Assembly (NCBI RefSeq): GCF_029783845.1
Contig: NZ_LWID01000001.1
Span: 1,651,001 to 1,715,000, forward strand
Source of the DNA: Volucribacter amazonae
Lineage (GTDB): Bacteria; Pseudomonadota; Gammaproteobacteria; Enterobacterales; Pasteurellaceae
Reading direction: 5' to 3'
DNA: 64,000 nucleotides
Numbering within the stretch: position 1 is the stretch's first letter; each line of letters starts with the position of its first letter. A program made the translations under genes and the position numbers. This document shows, piece by piece, positions 63,004 through 64,000 of this stretch. The notes beneath the pieces are model-generated. The model was not told the DNA's origin, made no database searches, and saw only the letters and a list, made by a program, of their open reading frames with translations.

Positions 63004-63572
63004 TGAAAACATTAATTTTATATTCCAGTCGTGATGGACAAACCAAAAAAATTGCTTATTTTATCGCACAGCAATTACAGCAAATTTCACCACAAAAAGA
63101 AGTGGTTATTGAAAAGTTAGAACAAAAAAGTGCGGTAGATTTTCAAAATATTTCTTGTGTTATTATCGGTGCTTCTATCCGTTATGGGCATTTTGAGTCT
63201 AAATTATATGCTTTTATTCAGCGTTATGCGGCACAATTAAACCAAATCCCCAGTGCCTTTTTTTCTGTCAATCTCACCGCCAGAAAAGCTGGCAAAGACA
63301 GCCCAGAAACCAATGTTTACACCCGTAAATTATTACAAAAAATCAGCTGGCAACCTACTTATAAAGCAGTGTTTGCTGGGGCATTATATTACCCTCGCTA
63401 TAATTTCTTTGATCGCATAATGATCCAATTTATTATGCGATTAACAGGTGGCGAAACCGACACCAGCAAAGAAATTGAATATACCGATTGGGGGAAAGTT
63501 AAAGAATTTGCTGAATTAATCGATGGAAGGAAGAAGAATTCTGGCAATCTCTCTTCGTCGCAATCATCATAA
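63003..63572 (+). CDS. hemG: Menaquinone-dependent protoporphyrinogen oxidase
   Basis: HemG oxidises protoporphyrinogen IX with an FMN-bound flavodoxin fold, passing electrons to the quinone pool. The 189-residue protein starts MKTLILYSSRDGQTKKIAYF (phosphate-binding loop SSRDGQT), with GASIRYGHF and FSVNLTARKAGKDSPETN. The long insert loop of HemG relative to flavodoxin is present. The frame is open from 62991, but the ATG at 63003 overlaps the trkH stop. The yigZ-trkH-hemG order is as in E. coli. Confidence 0.94.
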   Translation: MKTLILYSSRDGQTKKIAYFIAQQLQQISPQKEVVIEKLEQKSAVDFQNISCVIIGASIRYGHFESKLYAFIQRYAAQLNQIPSAFFSVNLTARKAGKDSPETNVYTRKLLQKISWQPTYKAVFAGALYYPRYNFFDRIMIQFIMRLTGGETDTSKEIEYTDWGKVKEFAELIDGRKKNSGNLSSSQSS

Positions 63573-63579
63573 AATATAA

Positions 63580-63604
63580 AGGGCGGTTTAATATCGCCCT
63601 TTCT
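63580..63604 (+). terminator. Terminator after hemG
   Basis: AGGGCG (63580-63585) and CGCCCT (63595-63600) form a stem followed by TTCTTTC. Confidence 0.7.
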
Positions 63605-63708
63605 TTCAGCCATAGCATATTGATGTCTCAACCCTCAACACCCTCATTGATTAACGATTTCAGATGAAATAGGAACATAAACGAAAGCTCAAAAAATGTT
63701 CGTTTTCC

Positions 63709-63752
63709 AAAAGTACTATAGTACTTTTTGTTATTTACTTGATGTAAATAAC
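63709..63752. promoter_or_regulatory. Two tandem palindromes upstream of an unknown locus
   Basis: AAAAGTACTATAGTACTTTT (63709-63728) is a perfect 20-bp palindrome. GTTATTTAC (63730-63738) and GTAAATAAC (63744-63752) form a second perfect stem directly after it. Both lie 50-90 bp before the 63-residue ORF and look like operators or a transcribed hairpin. Confidence 0.5.
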
Positions 63753-63799
63753 AAAGCAAGTCTGATTAAAATTTTTTTAATTTTCGTTAAGGAGCTTAT

Positions 63800-63991
63800 A
63801 TGGTATTAATTGTTTTTTACAAAAATGGACAGAAAAGATACAGAGGTGTATCAGGTACGGAATATCAATATGATCTTAGTTTACTTGCCGATCGGCAGGC
63901 ATATCAATTAGATCTTAACGCACAAATGCGAGATCAACAGTCCGTCAATTTATATAGAGAAATGGAGAATGGTGGAGGGATTTATGAGTAA
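63800..63991 (+). CDS. Small protein of unknown function at the right edge
   Basis: A 63-residue protein starting MVLIVFYKNGQKRYRGVSGT and ending REMENGGGIYE, with AAGGAG well placed before the ATG. It has no signal peptide; the first strand (VLIVFY) is hydrophobic but short. I recognise no family. Its end overlaps the next start by 8 bp (GGAGGG then ATGAGTAA), so it is translationally coupled to the following gene, and the two are probably partners. Two palindromes precede it. Confidence 0.55.
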   Translation: MVLIVFYKNGQKRYRGVSGTEYQYDLSLLADRQAYQLDLNAQMRDQQSVNLYREMENGGGIYE

Positions 63992-64000
63992 TCGTTTTAA
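63984..64000 (+). CDS. Start of a gene cut by the window edge
   Basis: ATG at 63984 follows a strong Shine-Dalgarno GGAGGG and overlaps the preceding ORF. Only MSNRF can be read, so no identity is possible. Confidence 0.45.

Noticed and set aside
1..64000. CRISPR array, tRNA or rRNA genes
   Set aside because: No regularly spaced direct repeats and no tRNA cloverleaf or rRNA sequence were recognised. In E. coli an rRNA operon follows hemG; here the sequence after 63572 does not resemble 16S rRNA or its promoters.

Overview
This window looks like chromosome from a member of the Pasteurellaceae. Copies of the Haemophilus-type uptake signal AAAGTGCGGT, or its complement, lie throughout. The backbone genes are the expected ones: gpsA-cysE, glmU, anmK-murQ, cyaA, glmS-hupA-yjaG-hemE, gyrB, pyrG-eno, a short TyrR, purL, ribB/ubiK, nadR and yigZ-trkH-hemG. 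No rRNA, tRNA, CRISPR array, prophage or complete insertion sequence was seen. The species cannot be named from this sequence alone.

Layout. 1-3.5 kb: priA (cut by the window edge) and an ABC exporter. 3.7-14 kb: an accessory stretch, in part clearly richer in G+C, with pirin, a dead LysR gene, an MFS pump, a VOC protein, an Old Yellow Enzyme with an HxlR regulator, a CDF metal exporter with a MerR regulator, FetAB, and a DHA2 pump with a MarR regulator. 14.3-33.3 kb: conserved backbone (yibN-secB-gpsA-cysE-hslO-glmU, anmK-murQ, cyaA, glmS and its DeoR-type neighbour, hupA, hemE-yjaG, yfbU, mlaA, gyrB). 33.4-40.1 kb: a second accessory stretch with a lipoprotein, a DUF1697 gene split by a small mobile element, a LysR regulator, two secreted alpha/beta hydrolases, a dead NmrA-like gene, a Crp/Fnr-like regulator and a decayed duplicate. 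40.1-47.3 kb: dps, psd, fklB, pyrG, eno, tyrR. 47.3-51.5 kb: a periplasmic protein, then an organic-peroxide locus (ohr, MDR, SDR, with ohrR divergent) and a lipoprotein. 51.7-64 kb: mltF, purL, ribB under an FMN riboswitch, ubiK, nadR with a metallophosphoesterase, yigZ-trkH-hemG, and the start of an unrecognised locus.

The main discovery is a family of small inverted-repeat elements resembling the Correia elements of Neisseria. The full-length copies are 102-109 bp, begin TATAGT and end ACTATA, carry long imperfect terminal inverted repeats, and have a core with CGTACTATCTGTACTGTCT. One copy splits a DUF1697 gene; removing 104 bp and keeping one TA restores the reading frame exactly. Another lies between the FMN riboswitch aptamer and ribB, and a third supplies the last codons of an MFS pump. 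Shorter and degenerate copies sit before anmK, pyrG, purL and elsewhere. Several accessory genes also end in hairpins containing 12-mers that match uptake-sequence dialects of Neisseriaceae (AGGCTGCCTGAA, AGGCAGCCTGAA), most of them right beside a Haemophilus-type uptake signal. Together these suggest DNA exchange between an oral or mucosal pasteurellacean and Neisseriaceae.

Functionally, the accessory genes centre on electrophile, peroxide and metal stress and on efflux. Most transporter or enzyme genes sit beside a dedicated regulator, several with a visible operator-like palindrome. Two accessory genes are inactivated by nonsense codons (three codons in all), each explicable by one C-to-T change.
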